The notes under the pieces were generated by a model that was not told where the DNA came from, did not search any database, and worked only from the letters and a program-made list of their open reading frames with translations. Position numbers and translations under genes: made by a program. This document shows positions 7,647 to 17,210 of a DNA stretch of 35,485 nt, in pieces. The stretch comes from Pseudomonadota bacterium. GTDB lineage: Bacteria > Pseudomonadota > Gammaproteobacteria > Pseudomonadales > Moraxellaceae. The stretch is from positions 1-35,485 of the forward strand of contig JAJZHP010000013.1 in NCBI GenBank assembly GCA_021804355.1, read 5' to 3'. How positions within the stretch are numbered: the first letter of the stretch is position 1; each line of letters starts with the position of its first letter.

Positions 7647-8789
7647 TTACTCCAACGCTAACGGCGGTAAATACCATCCGTGGTGCAGTGCTAACATAAC
7701 CCCCTGCAGTTCTGTGTCGCTTAAATCTCGGAGTTGCTCAGCGCCTAAACTGACATGATCGGCGAGTAATTTAAAGACTTCAGATGCGATGCTTGTGCAA
7801 AGCTCGCCGTTGACGTAGCAACGAATTAATCCCTGTTCGTCGCTATAGAGCAAGCGTGAGGCTGGATCTCTGAGCAGATGGAGCCCGGATTGCAGCCATG
7901 CTTGCAAGGATGCTAAGTCTACGCTGACCCCTTGCGGCTCGTAGTCGTCGTATTTGGGTTCGCTGAGCAGTTCTCCCAGCACGGTGTGCCAGCGGTATTC
8001 GTCATCAAGCAAAGCTAGGATCTGGCGTCGGAGTCGCGCTACATCGGCATCATCCAGTCGCCCTGGATGGGTAACCCGGGAGCGTTCAACATCGGTGTAA
8101 AGCGGATCCATGCCGGTAGCCAGAGTTACATCGACCAGACGATCCAGAACACGCAACAAGGGCGGGGCTCTAAATCCTATGGAGTAGGTCAGACAGGTAT
8201 CTTGGGCTATGCCGTAGTGAGCCCAGCCGGGCGGCAAATAGAGTAAATCACCAGGATGCAGGGTTGCTTCAAACTCTACCGGCATGTCGCTGAGCAGACG
8301 AAGTTGTGGATGGGGTAGGCGAGGGTGACTATCATCTACAGCCGGTCCAACTTGCCATAGACGTGTCCCTTCACCTTGGATCAGAAATACATCATACCGA
8401 TCAAAATGGGGGCCTACGGAACCTTGTGGTGCGGCCAGGGAAACCATGACGTCGTCTATGCGCCAGGCAGGAAGAAAGGTAAATCTGCCTAGTACCTCCT
8501 GTAGTGCAGGAAGGTAATGGTCTACGGCTTGAACCAGCAGTGTCCAGCTTTTATCAGGAAGCCGGTTCAGCCGTTTTGTGGTAAAGGGACCGTGACTCAA
8601 TTGCCAGGGTGTCTGGCCATGTTCTTCAATCAGTCTGGCCTCTACGCCTTCTGTGCAGGCCAGCTCTTTAAGATCGTCAGGTTCCAACAGCCCGATTAGC
8701 TCGGGGCAAGCTCCCCGTACCACCAAGGGTTTTTTTTGCCAATAATCATGTAAGAAAACTTCAGGGCTTAAATCACCTAATAAAGTCAT
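7647..8789 (-). CDS. roxA: Ribosomal oxygenase, JmjC/cupin (RoxA/YcfD), uL16 arginine hydroxylase
   Basis: 380 residues, matching YcfD. The N-terminus EVFLHDYWQKKPLVVRGA is typical. The 2-oxoglutarate/Fe(II) centre is visible: GPHFDRYDVFLIQGEG supplies the HxD ligands (near residue 125) and PPGWAHYGIA the distal His (near 187). A dimerisation region and a C-terminal winged-helix-like domain follow. YcfD hydroxylates Arg81 of ribosomal protein L16. The gene starts 13 bases after purB on the same strand and is probably cotranscribed; ycfD also lies near purB in E. coli. The start is ATG 8789. Confidence 0.9.
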   Translation of the reverse strand: MTLLGDLSPEVFLHDYWQKKPLVVRGACPELIGLLEPDDLKELACTEGVEARLIEEHGQTPWQLSHGPFTTKRLNRLPDKSWTLLVQAVDHYLPALQEVLGRFTFLPAWRIDDVMVSLAAPQGSVGPHFDRYDVFLIQGEGTRLWQVGPAVDDSHPRLPHPQLRLLSDMPVEFEATLHPGDLLYLPPGWAHYGIAQDTCLTYSIGFRAPPLLRVLDRLVDVTLATGMDPLYTDVERSRVTHPGRLDDADVARLRRQILALLDDEYRWHTVLGELLSEPKYDDYEPQGVSVDLASLQAWLQSGLHLLRDPASRLLYSDEQGLIRCYVNGELCTSIASEVFKLLADHVSLGAEQLRDLSDTELQGVMLALHHGWYLPPLALE

Positions 8790-8802
8790 AAATATCTCTG
8801 GC

Positions 8803-10212
<1,410 letters not shown>

Positions 10213-10229
10213 CTAACTCTTGTGAACAT

Positions 10230-11309
10230 CTAAAGCAGAGGTTCTTCTCGCGTTGCAATGACACCGCCACCCAGACATTCATCCTGATGATAAAATACGG
10301 CCGACTGTCCAGGACTGATGGCGCGCTGCGGTGTTTCAAATTCCACCACAAAGCGCGGGCCATCCTGACGCAAAAGTGCAGACTGATCCGTTTGCCTATA
10401 GCGTATCTTAACGTGTAATTGGGCGGGTAGTGAGGGTGATTGTATCCAGTGTATATGATCCATCCATAAACGCTGACTGTATAAACCAGGATGATCGTCA
10501 CCTTGCCCGACGATCAAAACATTGCGAGCCAGATCCTTGCGCAAAACATACCAGGGAGCTTCCTTGGCATCACGCTGTCCTCCCAGAAGTAATCCTTGGC
10601 GCTGACCTTCGGTATAGAACATCAGGCCCTGATGTTGACCTACTTCGCGTCCTTCTGGGGTTTCCATGATGCCGGGTTGTGCTGGAAGATAACGACGTAG
10701 AAAGTCACTAAAACGACGTTCCCCGATAAAACAGATGCCCGTAGAATCTTTTTTTTGCGCCGTGGCTAAATGCAAGCTGGCAGCGATGTTTCTAACCTCG
10801 GTCTTGTGCAACTCTCCCAGGGGGAAGCTGGCCTGGGCCAGAGCCTCTGCATGCACGGCATGCAGGAAATAGGACTGATCCTTCCCGGCATCCCATCCCT
10901 TGAGGAGATGAACTCCTGCAGCATCCCTACGGGTTCGGGCGTAATGTCCCGTCGCTATCTGATCTGCACCCAGCAGGTGGGCATAATCCAAAAAAGCGCG
11001 GAATTTGATTTCGCGATTACATAAAATGTCGGGGTTAGGGGTACGTCCGGCACGGTACTCAGCCAAAAAATGTTCAAATACCCTGTCCCAGTACTCAGCG
11101 GCAAAGTTGATCGTATGCAACTTAATGCCTAAACGATCACAAACAGCCTGAGCATCGTCAAGATCACGCATGGCTGTGCAGTATTCGGTGCCGTCGTCTT
11201 CATCCCAGTTCTTCATGAACAGACCTTCAACGCTATGGCCTTGCTCTTTAAGCAAGAATGCGCTGACGGATGAATCCACACCTCCCGACATGCCAACGAT
11301 GATTTTCAT
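10230..11309 (-). CDS. mnmA: tRNA-specific 2-thiouridylase MnmA
   Basis: 359 residues. The ATP-pyrophosphatase P-loop [15 protein letters not shown] begins at residue 6. The catalytic cysteines are in [12 protein letters not shown] (near 100) and [12 protein letters not shown] (near 200). The C-terminal beta-barrel contains [17 protein letters not shown]. It thiolates U34 of Lys, Glu and Gln tRNAs using sulfur relayed by the Tus/IscS system. Its ATG overlaps the nudJ stop as ATGA (11306-11309), so the pair is likely translationally coupled. hflD is not downstream as it is in enterics. Confidence 0.97.
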   Translation of the reverse strand: MKIIVGMSGGVDSSVSAFLLKEQGHSVEGLFMKNWDEDDGTEYCTAMRDLDDAQAVCDRLGIKLHTINFAAEYWDRVFEHFLAEYRAGRTPNPDILCNREIKFRAFLDYAHLLGADQIATGHYARTRRDAAGVHLLKGWDAGKDQSYFLHAVHAEALAQASFPLGELHKTEVRNIAASLHLATAQKKDSTGICFIGERRFSDFLRRYLPAQPGIMETPEGREVGQHQGLMFYTEGQRQGLLLGGQRDAKEAPWYVLRKDLARNVLIVGQGDDHPGLYSQRLWMDHIHWIQSPSLPAQLHVKIRYRQTDQSALLRQDGPRFVVEFETPQRAISPGQSAVFYHQDECLGGGVIATREEPLL

Positions 11310-11761
11310 AGCCAGATGTGTTCATGAATCAGGTGGAGGGGAAAGCGTTGCCCCGCACGATAATCATCGATACAACGCTGAACCAGAGGGCTACGCAGGT
11401 TAGTCATGTGGGTCAATTGAGCATAGGGGATCCAGTCAGCCGATATGATACCTTCATCCAAGGCTTGTTCTGCGAAGTGTTGCAGCGGATGAGCGATAAA
11501 ACAGATGCGGTAGTAGGTGAGATCCTGTCGATGTGGCGGCGTGTAGACATAAAGTCCAAGCAGGCCGGTAATTTCGACTAGCCAGGCAGTTTCTTCCCGA
11601 GTTTCACGCACCGCCGCTGCTATCAGAGTTTCTCCGGCTTCGACATGACCTGCAGGCTGATTGTAGACAGCTGCATCCTGATCTGCATATTCATGCACCA
11701 GCAGGAAGTGATCATCTTGTTCAATCACCGTGGCTACCGTTACATGCGGCGTCCACACCAT
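11306..11761 (-). CDS. nudJ: Nudix hydrolase, NudJ-like
   Basis: 151 residues. The Nudix box reads [23 protein letters not shown] near residues 38-60, with the G-x5-E-x7-REx2EE pattern complete apart from A in place of the usual G. The N-terminus has the NudJ-type [19 protein letters not shown]. In E. coli NudJ acts on HMP-pyrophosphate and nucleoside di- and triphosphates, and its gene precedes mnmA as here. The start is ATG 11761. The reading frame overlaps mnmA by four bases. Confidence 0.88.
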   Translation of the reverse strand: MVWTPHVTVATVIEQDDHFLLVHEYADQDAAVYNQPAGHVEAGETLIAAAVRETREETAWLVEITGLLGLYVYTPPHRQDLTYYRICFIAHPLQHFAEQALDEGIISADWIPYAQLTHMTNLRSPLVQRCIDDYRAGQRFPLHLIHEHIWL

Positions 11762-11883
11762 GGCATTACCTCATCAGCCTGAATGTCTAGCCGCCTAGGC
11801 TAGCATAATTGTGCTGGTCTTGGCTTTCACATCGTTTAAGGCGAGCGTAAGATGCTCCCCATCCCCGACGGTAAGGAGCTGTT

Positions 11884-13155
11884 GTGAAACTAGAAACTTT
11901 GGCTGTGCATGGAGGTTACACCCCAGACCCTACCACGCGTGCCGTGGCAGTACCTATTTACCAGACTGTTTCGTATGCTTTTGATAATACTCAGCATGGG
12001 GCAGATTTGTTTGACCTCAAGGTTCCCGGCAATATTTACACGCGTATCATGAACCCAACGCAGGATGTGCTGGAGAAACGGGTGGCCTTGTTGGAAGGGG
12101 GTATAGCGGCCCTGGCACTGGCTTCTGGCCAGTCAGCGATCACCTATGCCATACAGACCATCGCAGAAGCTGGAGATAATATTGTTTCTGCTGCCACCCT
12201 CTATGGTGGGACCTATAACCTTTTTGCTCATACCTTTCCGCAGTTTGGTATCGAAACACGTTTTGCTGATTATCGAGATCCTGCATCGTTCGGGCGCTTG
12301 ATTGATGCCAGAACCAAAGCGGTTTACGTAGAATCCATCGGTAATCCCCTAGGCAACATCACCGACTTGCAAGCGGTTGCAGATGTGGCTCATAGCCACG
12401 GCGTACCGTTGATTGTGGATAATACGGTAGCAACACCTTATCTCTTGCGACCTTTTGAGCATGGTGCGGATATCGTGGTGCACTCTCTGACTAAATACAT
12501 GGCTGGTCATGGCAACTCCTTAGGCGGTGCGATTGTTGATTCTGGTAAATTCCCCTGGGCTGAGCATAAAGATCGATTTCGTCGTTTGAATGAACCTGAT
12601 GTTTCTTATCATGGTGTGATCTATACCGAAGCCTTAGGGGCGGCAGCGTATATAGGGCGTGCCCGTGTGGTTCCACTACGCAACACGGGAGCTGCGATCA
12701 GTCCCTTTAATGCTTTCATGATTCTTCAAGGCATCGATACATTGGCCTTGCGTATGGAACGCATTACGGCCAATACCCAAGCCGTAGCCAAGTTCTTGCA
12801 GTCGCATGACAAGGTCAGTTGGGTACATTACGCCGGTCTTGAAGATCATCCTGATCACGCTTTGGCGCTGAAATACTTAGGTGGAAAACCCTCGGGGATC
12901 CTGACCTTTGGCATTAACGGTGGGAGCATCGCCGGTGCGCGTTTTCAGGATGCATTGAAACTGATCACCCGATTGGTCAATATCGGCGATGTCAGGTCGC
13001 TGGCTTGTCATCCTGCATCCACCACGCATCGTCAGCTCTCCGCGGAAGAGATGATCAAAGCAGGGGTGACGGAAGATACCGTGCGTCTGTCCCTGGGGAT
13101 TGAGCATATTGATGACCTGTTGGATGATCTGGAACAGGCGCTCGCGGCTGTTTGA
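11884..13155 (+). CDS. metY: O-acetylhomoserine sulfhydrylase (aminocarboxypropyltransferase)
   Basis: 423 residues, the length of MetY enzymes and longer than cystathionine gamma-synthases. The GTG start is set by AAGGAG five bases upstream. Cys/Met-metabolism PLP motifs: YTRIMNPTQDVLEKRVALLEG (about 56-76), the SGQSA turn (about 84-88), IVDNTVATPYLLRPFEHGAD (about 177-196), and the PLP lysine in VVHSLTKYMAGHGNSLGG (about 200-217). It forms homocysteine from O-acetylhomoserine and sulfide, i.e. direct sulfhydrylation. It is transcribed away from nudJ across a 122-base gap. I see no recognisable SAM riboswitch in that gap. Confidence 0.92.
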   Translation: MKLETLAVHGGYTPDPTTRAVAVPIYQTVSYAFDNTQHGADLFDLKVPGNIYTRIMNPTQDVLEKRVALLEGGIAALALASGQSAITYAIQTIAEAGDNIVSAATLYGGTYNLFAHTFPQFGIETRFADYRDPASFGRLIDARTKAVYVESIGNPLGNITDLQAVADVAHSHGVPLIVDNTVATPYLLRPFEHGADIVVHSLTKYMAGHGNSLGGAIVDSGKFPWAEHKDRFRRLNEPDVSYHGVIYTEALGAAAYIGRARVVPLRNTGAAISPFNAFMILQGIDTLALRMERITANTQAVAKFLQSHDKVSWVHYAGLEDHPDHALALKYLGGKPSGILTFGINGGSIAGARFQDALKLITRLVNIGDVRSLACHPASTTHRQLSAEEMIKAGVTEDTVRLSLGIEHIDDLLDDLEQALAAV

Positions 13156-13221
13156 GAGGTCTTTAATCCTGGTCTTTTGTTAATGTGATTAAAGGCCCCG
13201 TACTTAGGATCGAATGGCAAC

Positions 13222-13707
13222 GTGAGTAATCCTACTGGCTTGACCCATGTGAATGAACGTGGTGAACCTCAGATGATCGATGTATCTGCAAAAGCTGAAA
13301 CCCAGCGCTGGGCCTTGGCTGAGGCCCGTTTGTGTATGCAGGCTTCAACCCTCGATCTCATCATGCAGGGAGGCATGTCTAAGGGTGATGTGCTGACCGT
13401 GGCTCGTTTGGCAGGAATTCAGGCGGCTAAAAAAACCTCAGATCTCATTCCTCTGTGTCATCCTCTGGCGTTGACGTCGATTGATGTAGAGATCGATGAG
13501 GATCGTGAACTTCCGGGCTTACACCTACAGGCTCGTTGTGGACTGGTAGGGCGTACGGGCGTGGAAATGGAAGCTCTGACCGCCGTCACGTTAGCTGCCT
13601 TGACTGTTTATGATATGTGTAAGGCGGTAGATCGCAGCATGCATATGGTCTATGTCGGGCTGGTGGAGAAACAAGGGGGGCAGCGTGGCCCCTGGAGGCG
13701 ATCCTGA
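13222..13707 (+). CDS. moaC: Cyclic pyranopterin monophosphate synthase MoaC
   Basis: 161 residues. The motif MIDVSAKAETQRWALAEA appears near residue 18, ARLAGIQAAKKTSDLIPLCHPL spans about 57-78, and TGVEMEALTAVTLAALTVYDMCKAVD spans about 112-137. Those segments include the catalytic Lys, His and Asp positions of MoaC. It makes cPMP in molybdenum cofactor synthesis. The start is GTG 13222; an ATG at 13214 in another frame reads only ATG-GCA-ACG-TGA and ends on top of the GTG, which could couple initiation. First gene of moaCDE; moaA is not in the window. Confidence 0.95.
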   Translation: MSNPTGLTHVNERGEPQMIDVSAKAETQRWALAEARLCMQASTLDLIMQGGMSKGDVLTVARLAGIQAAKKTSDLIPLCHPLALTSIDVEIDEDRELPGLHLQARCGLVGRTGVEMEALTAVTLAALTVYDMCKAVDRSMHMVYVGLVEKQGGQRGPWRRS

Positions 13708-13961
13708 TTAAATTTACAGTTTATTATTTTGCCAGTTATCGCGAGCGCTTAGGTCTTGGCTCTGAGATCGTGGAGTGGGCGGGTACGGAGCCCTGTCTGG
13801 CGGATATTCGTGCCCAGTTGCAAGCGCGTGGTGGCGTTTGGTCTGATGTCATGTCCAGTCCAGGTATGTTGATGTCTTTGAATCAAGCGATGGTTTCACT
13901 GTCCGTGGCGGTCCACGATGGGGATGAAGTCGCTTTTTTTCCTCCCGTGACGGGAGGATAG
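13704..13961 (+). CDS. moaD: Molybdopterin synthase small subunit MoaD (non-canonical start)
   Basis: 85 residues, ending in the required double glycine (FFPPVTGG) that is thiocarboxylated to carry sulfur. The ubiquitin-like fold starts IKFTVYYFASYRERLGL. The frame has no ATG, GTG or TTG near the right place: the first common start (GTG 13770) would delete the first strand. The plausible starts are CTG 13704, overlapping the moaC TGA, or ATT 13707. GGAGG at 13694-13698 lies 5 or 8 bases upstream of them. An automatic caller would place the start too late. Expression is likely coupled to moaC. Confidence 0.88.
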   Translation: MIKFTVYYFASYRERLGLGSEIVEWAGTEPCLADIRAQLQARGGVWSDVMSSPGMLMSLNQAMVSLSVAVHDGDEVAFFPPVTGG

Positions 13962-13966
13962 GGCGG

Positions 13967-14461
13967 GTGAAGGTCTGGGTGACTGAGGAAGTGATCGATA
14001 CGGCGATGGAAACAGCTCTTTTTGAGACAGCACAGGATCATGCCTCTGGTGCTGTCGTGACCTTCAGTGGTCGCGTACGCGTCGATGCTCATTGCCCGCA
14101 CCTGCAGAGTTTGTATCTGGAGCATTATCCGGGTATGACGGAGCGGGTCATTGAACAGCATGTTCAACAGGCACATCAACGTTTTGGATTGCTGGATGCC
14201 GCAGTTATCCATCGTGTTGGATATATGCAACCTGGCGAGGTCATCGTTTGGGTAGCCGTCGCAGCCCAACACCGGCGAGCAAGTTTTGAGGGTTGTAGCT
14301 ATCTTATGGATTTTTTGAAGACCGAGGCCCCTTTCTGGAAGAAAGAGGTGGCCGTTGATCACGAATCCTGGGTGGCTGCCAAGAACTCGGATGTTCGGGC
14401 CAAGCTGCGCTGGGCATCTGCAGATCACGCCATTGCCCAGGAGCCAGACCATCCAGATTGA
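13967..14461 (+). CDS. moaE: Molybdopterin synthase large subunit MoaE
   Basis: 164 residues. Motifs include GAVVTFSGRVR near residue 27, LYLEHYPGMTERVIEQ near 48, HRVGYMQPGEVIVWVAVAAQHR near 85, and the active-site lysine region FWKKEV near 124. It pairs with MoaD to convert cPMP into molybdopterin. The GTG start lies 5 bases after the moaD stop, with the 3' end GGAGG of moaD as ribosome-binding site. The last 158 bases overlap the convergent rluE gene. Confidence 0.94.
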   Translation: MKVWVTEEVIDTAMETALFETAQDHASGAVVTFSGRVRVDAHCPHLQSLYLEHYPGMTERVIEQHVQQAHQRFGLLDAAVIHRVGYMQPGEVIVWVAVAAQHRRASFEGCSYLMDFLKTEAPFWKKEVAVDHESWVAAKNSDVRAKLRWASADHAIAQEPDHPD

Positions 14462-14972
14462 AGGGGCCTATGGCATAGCGAATCAGTCGTAAGGTGGGCA
14501 AACCGACCGCTGCTGTCATGCGGCGTACCTGTCGATTTCTGCCTTCATGCAGGGTAATTCTTAACCATTGGGTGGAAATGTGAGCACGATAACGTACAGG
14601 GGGAAACCTGGGCCATAAACCCACCGGTTCGTTCATAATCTCGGCGTTAGCGGGCAGGGTCCATCCATCGTTAAGTAAAATTCCTTTTTGCAAGGACTGC
14701 AGCGCAGCCGTGTCAGCTTCGTGTTCAACCTGTACCCAATAGACCTTGGCCCATTTATCAGGCCCCGGTTGGGAAATCCTGGCTTGCCAGGGGCCGTGAT
14801 CGGTCAGTAGCAGTAATCCTTCCGAGTCATAGTCTAGTCGCCCTGCGGGCACAACACGTGGAATGTCGATGAAGTCCTTAAGCGTAGATTTGTCATCGCT
14901 AGGGGAAAATTGACTCAGGACCTGAAAGGGTTTGTTCAACGCCAGCAAACGACTCAAGGTGTTACCTCGCAA
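14304..14972 (-). CDS. rluE: 23S rRNA pseudouridine(2457) synthase RluE
   Basis: 222 residues from TTG 14972; upstream in frame a stop follows ATG-CCG, so no ATG is available. The family core is clear: LALNKPFQVLSQF (about 10-22), the catalytic aspartate in PAGRLDYDSEGLLLLTDHG (about 42-60), and HEGRNRQVRRMTAAVGLPTL (about 142-161). E. coli RluE ends soon after the GEWRE motif; this protein continues about 40 residues past GQWRD with a basic, Pro/Ser-rich tail encoded antisense to moaE. rluE, nudJ and icd are neighbours in E. coli too; here metY-moaCDE separates rluE from nudJ. Confidence 0.92.
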   Translation of the reverse strand: MRGNTLSRLLALNKPFQVLSQFSPSDDKSTLKDFIDIPRVVPAGRLDYDSEGLLLLTDHGPWQARISQPGPDKWAKVYWVQVEHEADTAALQSLQKGILLNDGWTLPANAEIMNEPVGLWPRFPPVRYRAHISTQWLRITLHEGRNRQVRRMTAAVGLPTLRLIRYAIGPFNLDGLAPGQWRDLQMPSAAWPEHPSSWQPPRIRDQRPPLSSRKGPRSSKNP

Positions 14973-15052
14973 AAGACTTGTGAATTACGGCATGGCTGCA
15001 AATTTCACCTTTCAACGAGCAGCCTGCCAGCAAAAAATGCATAAAACAAGGC

Positions 15053-15058
15053 TATACT
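15053..15058 (+). promoter_or_regulatory. Candidate -10 element upstream of icd
   Basis: TATACT lies 49 bases before the icd start, close to the sigma-70 consensus. No good -35 hexamer is present at 16-18 bases, and no TG extension is seen. The call rests on the hexamer alone. Confidence 0.3.
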
Positions 15059-15106
15059 ATGGGCGCATAACTCGTCAAAAACGCCAATCAAGGGAGTACC
15101 ACTCTG

Positions 15107-16366
15107 ATGGGATACCAAAAGATCAAGGTGCCGGCTGATGGTGACAAAATCACTGTAAATGCCGACCTGTCCCTCAATGTTTCACATTTTCCCATTATTC
15201 CTTACATTGAAGGGGATGGTATCGGTGTCGATATCTCGCCTGTAATGATTAAGGTAGTCGATGCCGCCGTCCAGAAGGCTTATCGTAGTCAACGTGCCAT
15301 TTCCTGGATGGAAGTGTACTGTGGGGAAAAAGCGACCCGTGTTTACGGGCCCGATGTCTGGATGCCAGAAGAAACGCTGGAAGCGCTGCGTGAATACGTG
15401 GTTAGTATCAAAGGCCCCTTAACCACGCCTGTGGGTGGGGGTATGCGTTCCTTGAACGTTGCCTTACGCCAGGAACTGGACCTCTATGTTTGCATGCGTC
15501 CGGTACGCTGGTTCGATGGGGTGCCTAGCCCGGTGCAACATCCTGAATTGACTGACATGATCATTTTTCGTGAAAACTCTGAAGATATCTATGCAGGCAT
15601 TGAGTGGAAAGCAGACAGCCCTGATGCGTTAAAAATTATCAAATTTTTACGCGAAGAGATGGGGGTAACTAAAATTCGCTTTACCGAAAATTGTGGCATT
15701 GGCATCAAGCCGGTGTCCAAGGAAGGAACGCAGCGCCTTGTCCGTAAAGCGATTCAATATGCCATCGATAACGATAAGCCGTCAGTGACCCTGGTACACA
15801 AAGGCAATATCATGAAGTATACCGAGGGGGCTTTTCGCGATTGGGGCTATGAACTGGCGAAGGAACGTTATGGTGCGCAGCTGGTTGATGGTGGCCCGTG
15901 GATGTCTTTCAAAAATCCCAAGAACGGGAAATCCATCATCGTGAAGGACGTGATTGCTGATGCCTTCCTGCAGCAAATCCTGATGCGTCCCGCCGATTAT
16001 TCTGTGATTGCTACGCTGAACCTTAACGGTGACTATATTTCTGACGCCTTAGCGGCAGAAGTGGGCGGTATAGGTATCGCTCCGGGTGCCAATATCGGGG
16101 GCTCCGTGGCCATGTTTGAAGCTACGCATGGCACGGCACCCAAGTACGCCGGATTGGACAAGGTCAACCCAGGCTCCATCATCCTCTCGGCTGAGATGAT
16201 GTTACGTCACATGGGCTGGCCTGAAGCTGCTGATCTGATCGTTAAGGGTGTCGAAGGCGCCATCGAAGCCAAAACCGTGACGTATGACTTCGAACGTCTG
16301 ATGCCTGATGCGACCTTGCTCCGTTGCTCAGAGTTTGGTGATGCCATCATCAAGCATATGGGTTAA
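15107..16366 (+). CDS. icd: NADP-dependent isocitrate dehydrogenase
   Basis: 419 residues, close to E. coli Icd (416). ATG 15107 follows an AGGGAG site. The substrate loop with the regulatory serine is [14 protein letters not shown] (near residue 148), [20 protein letters not shown] lies near 107, and the NADP-specificity and metal-binding region GAPGAN-like [25 protein letters not shown] is split near 322-347. The serine in ENSED is the phosphorylation target of AceK where that kinase exists. It converts isocitrate to 2-oxoglutarate in the TCA cycle. It converges on cspD with only three bases between stops. Confidence 0.97.
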   Translation: MGYQKIKVPADGDKITVNADLSLNVSHFPIIPYIEGDGIGVDISPVMIKVVDAAVQKAYRSQRAISWMEVYCGEKATRVYGPDVWMPEETLEALREYVVSIKGPLTTPVGGGMRSLNVALRQELDLYVCMRPVRWFDGVPSPVQHPELTDMIIFRENSEDIYAGIEWKADSPDALKIIKFLREEMGVTKIRFTENCGIGIKPVSKEGTQRLVRKAIQYAIDNDKPSVTLVHKGNIMKYTEGAFRDWGYELAKERYGAQLVDGGPWMSFKNPKNGKSIIVKDVIADAFLQQILMRPADYSVIATLNLNGDYISDALAAEVGGIGIAPGANIGGSVAMFEATHGTAPKYAGLDKVNPGSIILSAEMMLRHMGWPEAADLIVKGVEGAIEAKTVTYDFERLMPDATLLRCSEFGDAIIKHMG

Positions 16367-16369
16367 GGA

Positions 16370-16612
16370 TCAGGCGGTTGTTGTTTGCTCTCGATGAACC
16401 TGTGCTGTAATTTTGCAGCGCAGGTTCATAGCATGTAAGCCATGGTCGCGTACAACTTCATCAAATTCAACGGCTTGACCTGCTTTTAAGCTGCGGTAGC
16501 CATCCATCTGTATGTACGAATAGTGAACAAACAGGTCATCGTCACGCCCATCAGCACGAACAAACCCATAGCCTTTAGCATTGTTGAACCACTTGACGGT
16601 ACCGGTCGTCAT
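16370..16612 (-). CDS. cspD: Cold-shock-domain protein, CspD type
   Basis: 80 residues. RNP1 (GYGFVRADG) and RNP2-type (DLFVHYSYI) motifs of the cold-shock OB fold are present. The C-terminal tail after residue 66 ([13 protein letters not shown]) and the position beside clpS-clpA mark it as CspD rather than CspA. CspD binds single-stranded DNA and inhibits replication in stationary phase in E. coli. A strong AAGGAGG site lies 7 bases before the ATG. It is divergent from clpS across about 225 bases. Confidence 0.92.
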   Translation of the reverse strand: MTTGTVKWFNNAKGYGFVRADGRDDDLFVHYSYIQMDGYRSLKAGQAVEFDEVVRDHGLHAMNLRCKITAQVHREQTTTA

Positions 16613-16681
16613 GTTACATCCTCCTTGAAATGTCGGTATAAACGGACTCCGGACTTGGAGTTACCGATGGTTAGTATTTCT

Positions 16682-16695
16682 GTGACCTCTGTCAC
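16682..16695. promoter_or_regulatory. Small inverted repeat between cspD and clpS
   Basis: GTGAC-CTCT-GTCAC forms a perfect 5-base inverted repeat within the divergent intergenic region (16613-16838). It could be an operator acting on cspD or clpS. No regulator is identified, and the repeat is short enough to arise by chance. Confidence 0.25.
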
Positions 16696-16838
16696 TTTGT
16701 TGTAATTTCCGACAATTTGCGAAGATCTTGCATTGTATTCAGGCTGTCAAGACCCAAAATAGATAAAAGGTGCGGTGCATGTTGGTAGGTCAGTCCGCGA
16801 TAATTTCAATTTTGCTACAAAACTGTTGCCATGGGGCC

Positions 16839-17195
16839 ATGAGAAAATCTTCAGGTCTTGAACTAGTATGTCAAGAAGGGGAGCAGGAAGATCCCTGGTA
16901 TGAGGAAGGGGTAACTGTTGAAAAGAATTTGCCTCAGTTGGCTCCTCCTCCGATGTACAAGGTTGTCTTATTGAATGATGACTATACTCCCATGGAGTTT
17001 GTGGTTGAGGTGCTTGAATCGTTTTTTGGATTGCAGCGTGAACAGGCTACTCGCATCATGTTGCAGATCCATCAGCAAGGGAGGGCCGCTGTCGGGTGTT
17101 ACACCCGGGATATTGCAGAAACCAAAGCTATGCAGGTCATTGATTTTGCCCAGCAGAACCAGCACCCGTTGTTGTGCCAGGTCGAGCAGGCTTGA
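16839..17195 (+). CDS. clpS: ClpS adaptor for the ClpAP protease
   Basis: 118 residues from ATG 16839, which places about 35 residues of mobile N-terminus before the folded domain, as in other proteobacterial ClpS. An in-frame ATG at 16779 with AAGGTG upstream would add 20 unusual residues and cannot be excluded. The core is [20 protein letters not shown], with the NDD and Met residues that line the N-degron pocket, followed by [16 protein letters not shown] and the HPLLCQ end. ClpS hands substrates with N-terminal Leu, Phe, Tyr or Trp to ClpA. clpA begins 15 bases downstream. Confidence 0.95.
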   Translation: MRKSSGLELVCQEGEQEDPWYEEGVTVEKNLPQLAPPPMYKVVLLNDDYTPMEFVVEVLESFFGLQREQATRIMLQIHQQGRAAVGCYTRDIAETKAMQVIDFAQQNQHPLLCQVEQA

Positions 17196-17210
17196 GAGAG
17201 GTAGGCAATC

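Noticed and set aside
11762-11883. SAM-type riboswitch before metY
   Set aside because: No conserved core of any SAM riboswitch class that I know is visible; the gap is short and holds only an ordinary ribosome-binding site.
13156-13221. Terminator or molybdenum-cofactor riboswitch between metY and moaC
   Set aside because: ctttaatc/gattaaag can pair, but no T-tract follows and the 66 bases are too few for that riboswitch.
13770-13961. Short moaD beginning at GTG 13770
   Set aside because: It would lack the first beta-strand of the ubiquitin-like fold, which is encoded in frame from 13704.
13883-14452. 189-residue minus-strand open frame antisense to moaD/moaE
   Set aside because: No family pattern; both plus-strand genes are certain and the sequence looks like a reverse-frame shadow.
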